Shown here: positions 25,681-38,010 of the stretch, in pieces | How the letters are laid out: the number at the start of each line of letters is the position of its first letter | How positions within the stretch are numbered: the stretch's first letter is position 1 | NCBI RefSeq assembly: GCF_036182465.1 | Contig: NZ_CP108081.1 | Coordinates: 6,944,001 to 7,008,000, forward strand | Direction: 5' to 3' | Length of the DNA stretch: 64,000 nucleotides | Origin: Streptomyces sp. NBC_00258 | GTDB taxonomy: Bacteria > Actinomycetota > Actinomycetes > Streptomycetales > Streptomycetaceae | Made by a program: the position numbers and the translations under genes | Notes under the pieces: generated by a model | Told to the model about the DNA's origin: nothing | What the model saw: only the letters and a program-made list of their open reading frames with translations | The model's database searches: none

Positions 25681-26474
25681 GCACCGCGACCACCACCACC
25701 CGGACGGGCACGACCACGCCCCCGAGGCAGAGCACGATCAACTTCTCCCGCACCACCGCCACCGCGGCCCGGGTCCTGCGCCAGCTCCGCCACGACCCGC
25801 GCTCGATCGCGCTGATGATCCTCATCCCGTGCGTGATGCTCCTGCTGCTCCGCTACGTGTTCGACGGCAGCCCGCGCACCTTCGACTCCATCGGCGCCTC
25901 ACTGCTCGGCATCTTCCCCCTCATCACGATGTTCCTGGTGACCTCCATCGCCACCCTCCGCGAACGCACCTCCGGCACCCTGGAGCGCCTCCTGGCCATG
26001 CCCCTCGGCAAGGCCGACCTGATCGTCGGCTATGCCCTCGCCTTCGGCGCGCTCGCCGTCATCCAGTCCGCCCTCGCCACCGGTCTCGCCGTCTGGGCCC
26101 TCGGTCTCGACGTCACGGGCTCGACCTGGCTCCTCCTTCTGGTGGCTCTTCTCGACGCCCTGCTGGGCACGGCCCTCGGCCTCTTCGTCTCGGCCTTCGC
26201 GTCCTCGGAGTTCCAGGCCGTCCAGTTCATGCCGGCCGTGATCTTCCCCCAGCTACTCCTCTGCGGCCTGTTCACCCCGCGCCCCGACATGCACCCCGTA
26301 CTCGAAGGCATCTCCAACGTCCTCCCCATGTCCTACGCCGTCGACGGCATGAACGAAGTCCTCAAGCACACCGACGTCACCGCCAACTTCATCCGCGACG
26401 CCCTGATCGTCGCGGCCTGCGCCCTCCTCGTCCTGAGCCTCGGCGCGGCAACCCTCCGCCGCCGCACCGCGTAA
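25677..26474 (+). CDS. ABC-2 type exporter, permease subunit
   Basis: 265 residues. A Thr/Pro-rich head is followed by about six transmembrane helices, with the ABC-2 mark LATLRERTSGTLERLLAMPL preceding TM3 (the stretch ERTSGTLERLL is typical). The C-terminal loop PQLLLCGLFTPRPDMHPVLE leads to the last helices. It is translationally coupled to the ATPase gene; together they form a two-gene exporter operon. Confidence 0.88.
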   Translation: MSTATTTTRTGTTTPPRQSTINFSRTTATAARVLRQLRHDPRSIALMILIPCVMLLLLRYVFDGSPRTFDSIGASLLGIFPLITMFLVTSIATLRERTSGTLERLLAMPLGKADLIVGYALAFGALAVIQSALATGLAVWALGLDVTGSTWLLLLVALLDALLGTALGLFVSAFASSEFQAVQFMPAVIFPQLLLCGLFTPRPDMHPVLEGISNVLPMSYAVDGMNEVLKHTDVTANFIRDALIVAACALLVLSLGAATLRRRTA

Positions 26475-26595
26475 CACCGAGCACCACCCCCGCCCCCGGA
26501 CGGTCGCGTCCCGCTCACCGGACAACGCGGCCCGCCCCCACGCCCCCGGTGCGAGGATGGGCCTCGGACGACGCACCCCCGGAGGGCAACAGAAC

Positions 26596-27405
26596 ATGAC
26601 CCAGAAAGTCGCAGTTCTCGGCACCGGCAAGATCGGCGAGGCCCTGCTCAGCGGAATGATCCGGGCCGGCTGGGCCCCCGCCGACCTCCTGGTCACGGCC
26701 CGCCGCCCCGAACGCGCCAAGGAACTCCAGGAGCGCTACGGCGTCACCCCGGTCACCAACGCCGAGGCGGCCAAGAGCGCCGACACCCTGATCCTCACGG
26801 TCAAGCCCCAGGACATGGGCACCCTCCTCGACGAACTCGCCCCGCACGTCCCCGCCGACCGCCTGGTCATCAGCGGCGCAGCGGGCATCCCCACCTCCTT
26901 CTTCGAGGAGCGCCTCGCCCAGAACACCCCCGTCGTCCGTGTCATGACGAACACCCCCGCCCTCGTCGACGAGGCCATGTCCGTCATCTCCGCCGGCAGC
27001 CACGCCACCGCCGAGCACCTCGCCCACGCCGAGGAGATCTTCGGCGCGGTCGGCAAGACCCTCCGCGTCCCCGAGTCCCAGCAGGACGCCTGCACCGCCC
27101 TCTCCGGCTCGGGCCCGGCGTACTTCTTCTACCTGGTCGAGGCCATGACCGACGCCGGCATCCTGCTCGGCCTGCCCCGCGACAAGGCGCACGACCTCAT
27201 CGTCCAGTCCGCGATCGGCGCCGCCGTGATGCTCCGCGACAGCGGCGAGCACCCCGTGAAGCTCCGCGAGAACGTCACGTCCCCCGCGGGCACCACGATC
27301 AACGCCATCCGCGAACTCGAGAACCACGGCGTACGAGCGGCCCTCATCGCCGCCCTGGAAGCAGCCCGCGACCGCAGCCGCGAACTGGCCTCCGGCAACA
27401 GCTAG
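26596..27405 (+). CDS. proC: Pyrroline-5-carboxylate reductase ProC
   Basis: 269 residues. It reduces pyrroline-5-carboxylate to proline with NADPH. The Rossmann motif is VAVLGTGKIGEALLSG (about 5-20). Family signatures are LILTVKPQDM, ISGAAGIPTSF, VVRVMTNTPALV and, in the dimer domain, ALSGSGPAYFFYLVEAM and NVTSPAGTTINAI. The ATG at 26596 has GGAGGG 9 bases before it. It is monocistronic and convergent with trpS. Confidence 0.95.
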   Translation: MTQKVAVLGTGKIGEALLSGMIRAGWAPADLLVTARRPERAKELQERYGVTPVTNAEAAKSADTLILTVKPQDMGTLLDELAPHVPADRLVISGAAGIPTSFFEERLAQNTPVVRVMTNTPALVDEAMSVISAGSHATAEHLAHAEEIFGAVGKTLRVPESQQDACTALSGSGPAYFFYLVEAMTDAGILLGLPRDKAHDLIVQSAIGAAVMLRDSGEHPVKLRENVTSPAGTTINAIRELENHGVRAALIAALEAARDRSRELASGNS

Positions 27406-27412
27406 GAGCTTC

Positions 27413-27436
27413 GGGGCCGGGCCCACCTCCGGCCCC
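27413..27436. terminator. Hairpin between convergent proC and trpS
   Basis: Stem GGGGCCGG / CCGGCCCC with an 8-base loop, 7 bases after the proC stop and 11 bases from the trpS stop. It can serve both genes. Confidence 0.6.
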
Positions 27437-27447
27437 GCCGCTCCTCA

Positions 27448-28446
27448 TCACATCGCCGGCAGCAGCCCGATCGCCCGGTACGCCGCGTCCACCCTCGGCC
27501 TCGCCATCTCCCTGGCCTTCTCCGCACCCTCCCGCAACACCCCTTCCACGTACGCAGGATCCGCGCACAACTCCTTGTGCCTCTGCTGTACGGGCCTGAG
27601 GAGCTCCACCACGGCCTCGGCGGTGTCCTTCTTCAAAGATCCGTACGACTCATATACACCGGCCAGGCCCTCCGGGTTCCCACCTTCACAGGCGGCGAGG
27701 ATCTCCAGCAGATTCGAGATCCCAGGCCGGGCCTCCCGGTCGTACGACACGTCCAGCCCGCTGTCGGTCACGGCCCGCATGACCTTCTTCCGGATCACCT
27801 CGGGTTCGTCGAGCAGATAGACGATCCCCGGCCCCACGTCGTCGGACTTCCCCATCTTCGACGTCGGCTCCTGCAGGTTCATGACCCGCGTCGCCACCTC
27901 CGGGAGCGTGGCCCGCGGCACCACGAACGTGTGTCCGTACCGCTGGTTGAACCGCACCGCCAGATCCCGCGCCAACTCCACGTGCTGCGCCTGGTCGTCG
28001 CCCACCGGCACCTCGTCGGTCCCGTACGCCAGGATGTCCGCCGCCATCAGCACGGGATACGTCAGCAGCGACAGCCGCACACTCCCGCCCCGTGTCCGCT
28101 CGACCGCGGCCTTCTCCTTGTACTGGATCATCCGCCGCATCTCGCCGTCCGTGGCCACGCACTCCAACAGGTACGACAGCCGCGCGTGCTCATCCACATG
28201 ACTCTGCGCGAAGACGGTGCACAGCTTCGGATCGAGCCCCGCGGCCAGCAGCAGCGTGGCCGCCTGCCTACTGAGCCTGCGTACCCGGCCGGGATCGTGG
28301 TCCACGGTCAGCGCGTGCAGGTCGACGATGCAGAACAGCGCGTCGGCCTCGTGCTGATCGACCGCACTCCACCGCCGCATCGCCCCCAGGTAGTTCCCCA
28401 ACGTCAGATGCCCGGTCGGCTTGACCCCGCTGAAGACCCGCTTCAT
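27448..28446 (-). CDS. trpS: Tryptophanyl-tRNA synthetase TrpS
   Basis: 332 residues. Class I synthetase that charges tRNA-Trp. The HIGH-type motif is TGHLTLGNYLGA (about 11-22) and the KMSKS-type motif is TSKMGKSDD. The start ATG at 28446 follows AGGAGGT. Gene position next to proC and the rrn operon matches, as I recall, trpRS1 of S. coelicolor (SCO3334), the inducible indolmycin-resistant enzyme. Its upstream leader holds a Trp-codon peptide and attenuator-like hairpins, so expression should rise when Trp-tRNA is scarce or the enzyme is inhibited. Confidence 0.95.
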   Translation of the reverse strand: MKRVFSGVKPTGHLTLGNYLGAMRRWSAVDQHEADALFCIVDLHALTVDHDPGRVRRLSRQAATLLLAAGLDPKLCTVFAQSHVDEHARLSYLLECVATDGEMRRMIQYKEKAAVERTRGGSVRLSLLTYPVLMAADILAYGTDEVPVGDDQAQHVELARDLAVRFNQRYGHTFVVPRATLPEVATRVMNLQEPTSKMGKSDDVGPGIVYLLDEPEVIRKKVMRAVTDSGLDVSYDREARPGISNLLEILAACEGGNPEGLAGVYESYGSLKKDTAEAVVELLRPVQQRHKELCADPAYVEGVLREGAEKAREMARPRVDAAYRAIGLLPAM

Positions 28447-28500
28447 TCCTCTACCTCCTGGTCGAGGCCGCCACCACCGCCGGCCGGCGCTCCAGGAGGG

Positions 28501-28533
28501 AGAAACAAGAACGGCCGCCGAGGCGGCGGCCGT
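28501..28533 (-). terminator. Intrinsic terminator of the trpS attenuator
   Basis: Reading the minus strand, a 10-base perfect stem (ACGGCCGCCG / CGGCGGCCGT, arms 28524-28533 and 28511-28520) with a 3-base loop is followed by TCTTGTTTCT. It lies between the leader peptide and trpS. It competes with an alternative pairing to 28551-28562. Confidence 0.8.
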
Positions 28534-28560
28534 TGAGTACACGCGTATGTACGGCCGCCG

Positions 28561-28602
28561 TCAGGCGGCCCACCACAGTTGGGTGCACGCGTGCGTAGTC
28601 AT
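28561..28602 (-). CDS. Trp leader peptide (13 residues) controlling trpS
   Basis: The peptide is MTTHACTQLWWAA, with two adjacent Trp codons at 28575-28570 followed three codons later by TGA. Its 3' end forms one arm (28564-28571) of a hairpin with 28551-28559. That second arm is also perfectly complementary to the terminator's first arm. This is the classic set-up for ribosome-mediated attenuation: stalling at Trp codons frees the second arm to block the terminator. Ribosome-mediated attenuation has been reported for S. coelicolor trpRS1. Confidence 0.85.
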   Translation of the reverse strand: MTTHACTQLWWAA

Positions 28603-28643
28603 GCCCCCGAGGGTACGCCTCCAGGGCGGCTCCTGGCGTCAAG

Positions 28644-28672
28644 TTGACACGCCCTGGACCCCTACGTAGTGT
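28644..28672 (+). promoter_or_regulatory. rrn promoter P1
   Basis: -35 TTGACA (28644-28649), 17-base spacer, -10 TAGTGT (28667-28672), a near-consensus housekeeping promoter about 615 bases before 16S. It is back-to-back with the trpS leader. Confidence 0.8.
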
Positions 28673-28823
28673 TCTCCGAGTTGTCCGACGTGAGCGCCGA
28701 CTCCGGTTGGTCCCCGGACAGCCATTCCGCAACAAGCACACAGCGATCGACGATCCGTCGTCGGCCCGCTTTCATGCGCGTTTGCGAAATGAGGAATCCG
28801 CGTTCGAAAGGACGCGACCCCGA

Positions 28824-28853
28824 TTAGCTCGGGGGCCAGGATTCCGCTAAAGT
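28824..28853 (+). promoter_or_regulatory. Candidate rrn promoter P2
   Basis: -10 TAAAGT at 28848-28853 with a weak -35 TTAGCT at 28824-28829 (18-base spacer). Tandem promoters are known for S. coelicolor rrnD (four). This one is inferred. Confidence 0.5.
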
Positions 28854-28923
28854 CTCACTCGTCGGAACGGCCCAACAGCCGCGAAGACAACCCGCTCTGA
28901 CCGGGAATCAGGCCCGAAAGGAT

Positions 28924-28938
28924 CTGATAGAGTCGGAA
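28924..28938 (+). promoter_or_regulatory. Candidate rrn promoter P3 (-10 region)
   Basis: CTGATAGAGTCGGAA with -10 TAGAGT (28928-28933). It is exactly repeated at 29006-29020. No clear -35. Confidence 0.5.
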
Positions 28939-29005
28939 CCGCCGGAAAGGGAAACGCGAAAGCGAAAACCTGGAAAGCACCGAGGAAATCGGATCGGAAA
29001 ACGGT

Positions 29006-29020
29006 CTGATAGAGTCGGAA
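29006..29020 (+). promoter_or_regulatory. Candidate rrn promoter P4 (-10 region)
   Basis: Second copy of CTGATAGAGTCGGAA with -10 TAGAGT (29010-29015), 82 bases after the first. No clear -35. Confidence 0.5.
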
Positions 29021-29086
29021 ACGCAAGACCGAAGGGAAGCCCGGAGGAAAGCCCGAGAGGGTGAGTACAAAGGAAGCGTCCGTTCC

Positions 29087-29101
29087 TTGAGAACTCAACA
29101 G
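29087..29101 (+). promoter_or_regulatory. rRNA leader antitermination/processing motif
   Basis: TTGAGAACTCAACAG, closely matched by TTGAGAACTGCACAG in the 16S-23S spacer at 31104-31118. Recurrence before both large rRNAs fits a Nus-type antitermination or processing element. Confidence 0.6.
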
Positions 29102-29290
29102 CGTGCCAAAAATCAACGCCAGATATGTTGATACCCCGTCTCCGGCCATCACGGCCGGGACGAGGTTCCTTTGAAAAAGTCCTGCCGGGCATTGTTCCGG
29201 TAGGCGCACAGCGAGGACGTTGTGAACAGTCGGGCTTATTCCGCCCGGTTGTTCCGCTCTCGTGGTGTCATCCCGATTACGGGAATACAT

Positions 29291-30825
<1,535 letters not shown>

Positions 30826-31103
30826 AGCACTTCTTGGCTGTCGGCTTGCCGATGGTCCAGAGGCCAGTACATCGGCGTACGTCCGGTGCTGGTTGCTCAA
30901 GGGTGGAACGTTGATTATTCGGCACTCTCAGTCATCTCGGGCTGCAAGTACTGTCCTTCGGGGCGTGGAAAGCTGATCACGAGTGGCGAGGGTGCCGGGC
31001 ACGCTGTTGGGTGTCTGAGGGTACGGACTTTATGTCTGGATCTTCAGTGCCGGCCCCGGTAAAAATCTGCTTCGGCGGGTTGTGACGGGTGGTTGGTCGT
31101 TGT

Positions 31104-31118
31104 TTGAGAACTGCACAG
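31104..31118 (+). promoter_or_regulatory. Spacer antitermination/processing motif
   Basis: TTGAGAACTGCACAG, 19 bases before 23S; partner of the leader motif at 29087. The 315-base spacer between 16S and 23S (30822-31136) holds no tRNA gene, as is normal in Streptomyces. Confidence 0.6.
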
Positions 31119-31136
31119 TGGACGCGAGCATCTGTG

Positions 31137-34256
<3,120 letters not shown>

Positions 34257-34352
34257 TCAGTTGCTCGCGTCCACTGTGTTGGTTCTGAAACCACGAACAA
34301 CCCCATACCCGTGTGGCCACGCGGTGTGGTGCGGTATTCACAGTTTCATAGT

Positions 34353-34471
34353 GTTTCGGTGGTCATAGCGTGAGGGAAACGCCCGGTAACATTCCGAACC
34401 CGGAAGCTAAGCCTTACAGCGCCGATGGTACTGCAGGGGGGACCCTGTGGGAGAGTAGGACACCGCCGAAC
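34353..34471 (+). rRNA. rrf: 5S ribosomal RNA
   Basis: 119 bases from GTTTCGGTGGTCATAGCGTG to ACACCGCCGAAC. The two ends pair (GTTTCGGTGG with CCGCCGAAC), and it contains the conserved CATTCCGAACCCGGAAGCTA. It is third in the rrn operon. Confidence 0.97.
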
Positions 34472-34484
34472 AAATTTTAATGGG

Positions 34485-34514
34485 AAAGCCCCCGCACTTC
34501 GGTGCGGGGGCTTT
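34485..34514 (+). terminator. rrn operon terminator
   Basis: A 13-base perfect stem (AAAGCCCCCGCAC / GTGCGGGGGCTTT) closed by a TTCG tetraloop, 13 bases after 5S. It is followed by a T-rich stretch. Confidence 0.9.
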
Positions 34515-34535
34515 CCTGCGTTTAGGGTCTTTGTT

Positions 34536-35183
34536 ATGCGCTACGAACTGGTGATCTTCGACAACGACGGTGTCCTCGTGGACAGTGAGCCGATCTCCAA
34601 CACGCTGCTGGCCGCCTATCTCACCGAGCTGGGGCACCCCACCTCGTACGAGGAGTCCCTGCGTGACTACATGGGCGCCGCCATGCACCGCGTACACGAC
34701 ATCGTCGAGGAGCGGACCGGGGAGCGGCTGCCCGCCGACTTCGACGATGTCTTTCATGCGCGGGTGTTCGCCGCCTTCGAGCGGGAGTTGGAGCCGGTTG
34801 CGGGGGCCGTGGAGGTCCTGGAGAAGCTGGCCGCGGACGGAGTTCCGTACTGTGTGGCGTCGTCCGGGAGCCATGAGCGGATCCGGGTCGGGCACCGGAA
34901 GACCGGGTTGGACCGGTGGTTCGACGACGGGCGGATCTTCAGTTCGCAGGACGTGGGGCGGGGGAAGCCGGCGCCGGATCTGTTCCTTCACGCGGCTGAG
35001 CGCATGGGGGTGCCGCCGGAGAAGTGCCTTGTTGTCGAGGACAGTCCGCTCGGAGTGCGGGCGGCCGTCGCGGCCGGGATGGACGTGTACGGGTTCACGG
35101 CGATGACGCCGGCGGAGCGGTTGGCGGGGGCGGACCGGCTCTTCGGGGACATGGGGGAGCTGATCGGCCTGCTTCAGGGCTGA
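34536..35183 (+). CDS. HAD-superfamily phosphatase (subclass IA, phosphoglycolate-phosphatase/beta-PGM-like)
   Basis: 215 residues. Motif I is FDNDGVLVDSE (nucleophile in DxDGV form, with Asn between the acidic residues). The Ser/Thr motif is CVASSGSHERI. The Lys loop is GRGKPAPDLFLHAAERMG, and motif IV is VVEDSPLGVRAAVAAGM. A helical cap (about 18-85) marks subclass IA. Substrate unknown. It follows the rrn terminator by 21 bases. TAGGGT at 34523-34528 could be its -10, which would make the mRNA leaderless. Confidence 0.87.
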   Translation: MRYELVIFDNDGVLVDSEPISNTLLAAYLTELGHPTSYEESLRDYMGAAMHRVHDIVEERTGERLPADFDDVFHARVFAAFERELEPVAGAVEVLEKLAADGVPYCVASSGSHERIRVGHRKTGLDRWFDDGRIFSSQDVGRGKPAPDLFLHAAERMGVPPEKCLVVEDSPLGVRAAVAAGMDVYGFTAMTPAERLAGADRLFGDMGELIGLLQG

Positions 35184-35291
35184 CTTTCCGCCCCTCCGGC
35201 CGCCAAGTTGATCTTTCCGCGTCAGAGTTGAACAAAATTCATCTTTGAACGGTCTACCCACGAGTAAGTCTGAGCCCTACGCTGAGCCGCC

Positions 35292-36512
35292 ATGACAGAT
35301 GTGCTGCGGCGTGGCCGGGCTTCATTGGCGTTCAGCTTCTTCGCCCAGGGCGTCGCCTTCGCGCTGCTCGTGACACGTATCCCGGCGATCCAGGACCGCT
35401 ACGGGATATCCGACGCGTTGCTGCCCGCCTTCCTCGCCGCCGTGCCGATCCTGGCCGGGGTCGGCAGTGTCTGCACCGAGCAGTTGGTGAAGCGGGTGCC
35501 GCCCAGCCACGTACTGCGTTGGTCGCAGCCGGTCGTGCTGCTGGCGCTGCTCGGGGTGGGGGCCGGCGACGGGCTGTGGGCGATCGGGCTGTCGCTCGCC
35601 GCCTTCGGGCTGGCCGTCGGGTCGCTCGACGCGTCCATGAACATGCTCGGCGTGAGCCTTCAACACAGGTACGGGCGAAGCATCATGCTCGGGTTCCACG
35701 CGGCGTTCAGCCTGGGCGGGATCGTCGGGGCGTCGCTCGCGTGGGTGGGCGCGCACTGGGATCTGGCGTTGTTCGTGTCGTATCTGCCGGTGGTCGTGGT
35801 GCTGCTGCCCGCGGCGTTCGTGGGGAGCCGGTGGTTCGTCGACGGGAGCGGGCCCGAGGCCGAGGCGAAGGCGCAGGGCGAAGGTGGGAACGGCGGCGTC
35901 GGGTTCAAGTTGCTGCTGCCTCTGTGCGTGGTGATGGCCGTCGCGTACATCGGGGATTCGACCGTCTCCAACTGGAGCGCCAAGTATCTGCAGGATGTGC
36001 TCGGCAGTTCGGAGCAGCTGGCGACCGTTCCGTACAACGTCTATATGGTCACCACGCTCATCGGGCGGGCTGTGGGGGACTTCGGGGTGCGGCGATTCGG
36101 GGCCGTGACGGTGGTGCGGGCCGGTGCGGTGGTCGCGGCGATGGGCTTCGCGGTGGTGGCGGGGGCGCCGGGGGCCTGGGTCGGGATGCTCGGCTTCACG
36201 CTGCTGGGGTTCGGGTTGTGCGTGATCGTGCCGCAGACCTTCGCGGCCGCAGGACGACTCTTCCCCGGGGCTGCGGATGCGGCCGTCGCTCGACTGAATA
36301 TCTTCAACTATGTGGGGTTCTTGATCGGTTCGCCCTTGGTGGGGGCTCTGGGCGATGCGTGGAGCTATCGGGGGGCCATGCTCGTGCCGATGGTGTTGGT
36401 GCTGGTGACGCTGGTGTACGCCAAGTCGTTCGCTTCTGGACCTTCCCGATACGGTGACGGGCATGAGCGGCCGCGCACAGCTGATGTGGGACGAGGCAGT
36501 AACGGGCTATGA
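35292..36512 (+). CDS. MFS transporter, sugar/fucose-permease-like
   Basis: 406 residues with about 12 transmembrane helices. It starts ASLAFSFFAQGVAFALLVTR and includes SLDASMNMLGV and LGFHAAFSLGGIVGASLAW, which resemble the YbjJ/FucP-like branch of MFS. A charged central loop (about 185-200) separates the two halves. The 3' end overlaps the start of the acuC gene by 50 bases. The substrate is unknown. Confidence 0.82.
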   Translation: MTDVLRRGRASLAFSFFAQGVAFALLVTRIPAIQDRYGISDALLPAFLAAVPILAGVGSVCTEQLVKRVPPSHVLRWSQPVVLLALLGVGAGDGLWAIGLSLAAFGLAVGSLDASMNMLGVSLQHRYGRSIMLGFHAAFSLGGIVGASLAWVGAHWDLALFVSYLPVVVVLLPAAFVGSRWFVDGSGPEAEAKAQGEGGNGGVGFKLLLPLCVVMAVAYIGDSTVSNWSAKYLQDVLGSSEQLATVPYNVYMVTTLIGRAVGDFGVRRFGAVTVVRAGAVVAAMGFAVVAGAPGAWVGMLGFTLLGFGLCVIVPQTFAAAGRLFPGAADAAVARLNIFNYVGFLIGSPLVGALGDAWSYRGAMLVPMVLVLVTLVYAKSFASGPSRYGDGHERPRTADVGRGSNGL

Positions 36513-37635
36513 CTTCGGCCCGGATCATCCGATGGATCCGGTCCGGTTGGCGTTGACCCGGCGACTGGTCGATGCCTTCGGCCTCGACCGGGAGGTGGAG
36601 GTCGTCTCGGCCAAGCCGGCCGGGGACTCGACCCTGCGGCTTGTGCACCGGGAGGACTACATCGAGGCGGTCAAGGCCGCTTCCGTGGATCCGAGGGGTG
36701 CGGACGGGGCGTACGGGCTGGGGACCATGGACGATCCCGCCTTCGCCGGGATGCATGAGGTGTCCGCGCTGATCGCCGGGCAGTCGGTGGGGGCCGCCGA
36801 GGCCGTGTGGCGGGGTGAGGCGCTGCACGCGGTGAACTTCGCGGGTGGGCTGCATCATGCGATGCCCGGGGGCGCCTCGGGGTTCTGCATCTACAACGAC
36901 GCCTCCTTGGCCATTGCCCGGTTGCTGGAGCTCGGGGCCGAGCGGGTCGTGTACGTGGACGTGGACGTGCATCACGGGGACGGGGTGCAGGCCGCGTTCT
37001 GGGAGGATCCGCGGGTGCTGACCGTGTCGTTGCACGAGCATCCTCGGACCCTGTTTCCGCAGACCGGGTGGCCGGAGGAGACCGGGGCCGCGTCGGCGGA
37101 GGGGTCCGCCGTGAACGTGGCGTTGCCGGCCGGGACCGGGGACGCGGGGTGGTTGCGGGCCTTTCACTCCGTGGTGCCGGAGCTGGTCGCGGACTTTCGG
37201 CCGCAGGTGCTGGTCACTCAGCACGGGGCCGATACGCACTTCGAGGATCCGCTGGCTCATCTTGCCGTGTCGTTGGATGCGCAGCGGGCTGTGCAGGTGG
37301 CCTGCCATGAGCTGGCGCACGAGTACGCCGACGGGCGGTGGGTCGCTCTTGGCGGGGGCGGCTACGCCGTGGTGGATGTGGTGCCCCGGTCGTGGACGCA
37401 TCTTGTCGCTGTCGCGGCGGGGCGGGAGATCGCGCCGGAGACGGTGGTTCCTGAGGGGTGGCGGCAGGAGGTCTTTGCCCGTACGCGGCAGTTGGCGCCT
37501 GCGCGGATGACTGATGGGCGGTGGCCTGTGGAGTGGAAGGGGTGGGAGTCGGGGTATGACCCCGCCGACCGTCTTGACCAGGCTGTGCTGGCCGCGCGGC
37601 GGGCTGTGTTTCCGCTGCGGGGGTTGCTGGCGTAG
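36463..37635 (+). CDS. acuC: Acetoin-utilisation/histone-deacetylase-family protein AcuC
   Basis: 390 residues from the ATG at 36463 (MSGRAQLMWDEAV). Class I/II HDAC fold: the active-site His pair in GLHHAMPGGASGFC, the zinc ligands in VDVDVHHGDGV, and HGADTHFEDPLAHL. In Bacillus, AcuC deacetylates acetyl-CoA synthetase, so control of acetate activation is the likely role. The start lies inside the 3' end of the MFS gene, which suggests coupled expression. An in-frame GTG at 36454 is the alternative start. Confidence 0.88.
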   Translation: MSGRAQLMWDEAVTGYDFGPDHPMDPVRLALTRRLVDAFGLDREVEVVSAKPAGDSTLRLVHREDYIEAVKAASVDPRGADGAYGLGTMDDPAFAGMHEVSALIAGQSVGAAEAVWRGEALHAVNFAGGLHHAMPGGASGFCIYNDASLAIARLLELGAERVVYVDVDVHHGDGVQAAFWEDPRVLTVSLHEHPRTLFPQTGWPEETGAASAEGSAVNVALPAGTGDAGWLRAFHSVVPELVADFRPQVLVTQHGADTHFEDPLAHLAVSLDAQRAVQVACHELAHEYADGRWVALGGGGYAVVDVVPRSWTHLVAVAAGREIAPETVVPEGWRQEVFARTRQLAPARMTDGRWPVEWKGWESGYDPADRLDQAVLAARRAVFPLRGLLA

Positions 37636-37660
37636 GGCTCCGCCGGGGGGCCTGGCCTTT

Positions 37661-37762
37661 TTCCCGCCCCCGCCGCCCTTACCCGTCCCATCCCTGGGGG
37701 CTGCGCCCCCAGACCCCCGCATCGCGCTGACGCGCTCGTCCTCAAGCGCCGGACGGGCTGAG
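37661..37762 (-). repeat. Family B repeat (inverted orientation)
   Basis: Contains CGCCCCCGCCGCCCTTACCC, then TGGGGGCTGCGCCCCCAGAC and CTCAAGCGCCGGACGGGCTG. Together with 37782-37811 and 37821-37906 it fills the 375-base gap 37636-38010, which holds no gene. Confidence 0.75.
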
Positions 37763-37781
37763 ACGTACGTGCGGATTCGTT

Positions 37782-37811
37782 GTGGCTGGTCGCGCAGTTC
37801 CCCGCGCCCCT
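37782..37811 (-). repeat. Family A repeat between two family B units
   Basis: GCGCAGTTCCCCGCGCCCCT core lying in the loop between inverted family B units. Confidence 0.75.
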
Positions 37812-37820
37812 GAGGTATTT

Positions 37821-37906
37821 CAGCCCCTCCGGCGTTTGAGGAGCGGGGGTTCGGGGGCGGAGCCCCTGAGCAAGGGACGGGAATGGGTAGGGGCGGCGGG
37901 GGCGAG
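37821..37906 (+). repeat. Family B repeat (direct orientation)
   Basis: CAGCCCCTCCGGCGTTTGAG, then GGGGGCGGAGCCCCTGAG, then GACGGGAATGGGTAGGGGCG. It is inverted with respect to 37661-37762. Confidence 0.75.
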
Positions 37907-38010
37907 AAGGGTCCTCGCCGCCTCGGCCGATATAGACCCCGTTACGCCAACTGTGCGGTGTTTCCGGTGTTTTGGGGGTGGGGGGCCGGTGGCTGCGTCA
38001 GCATCGGGGC

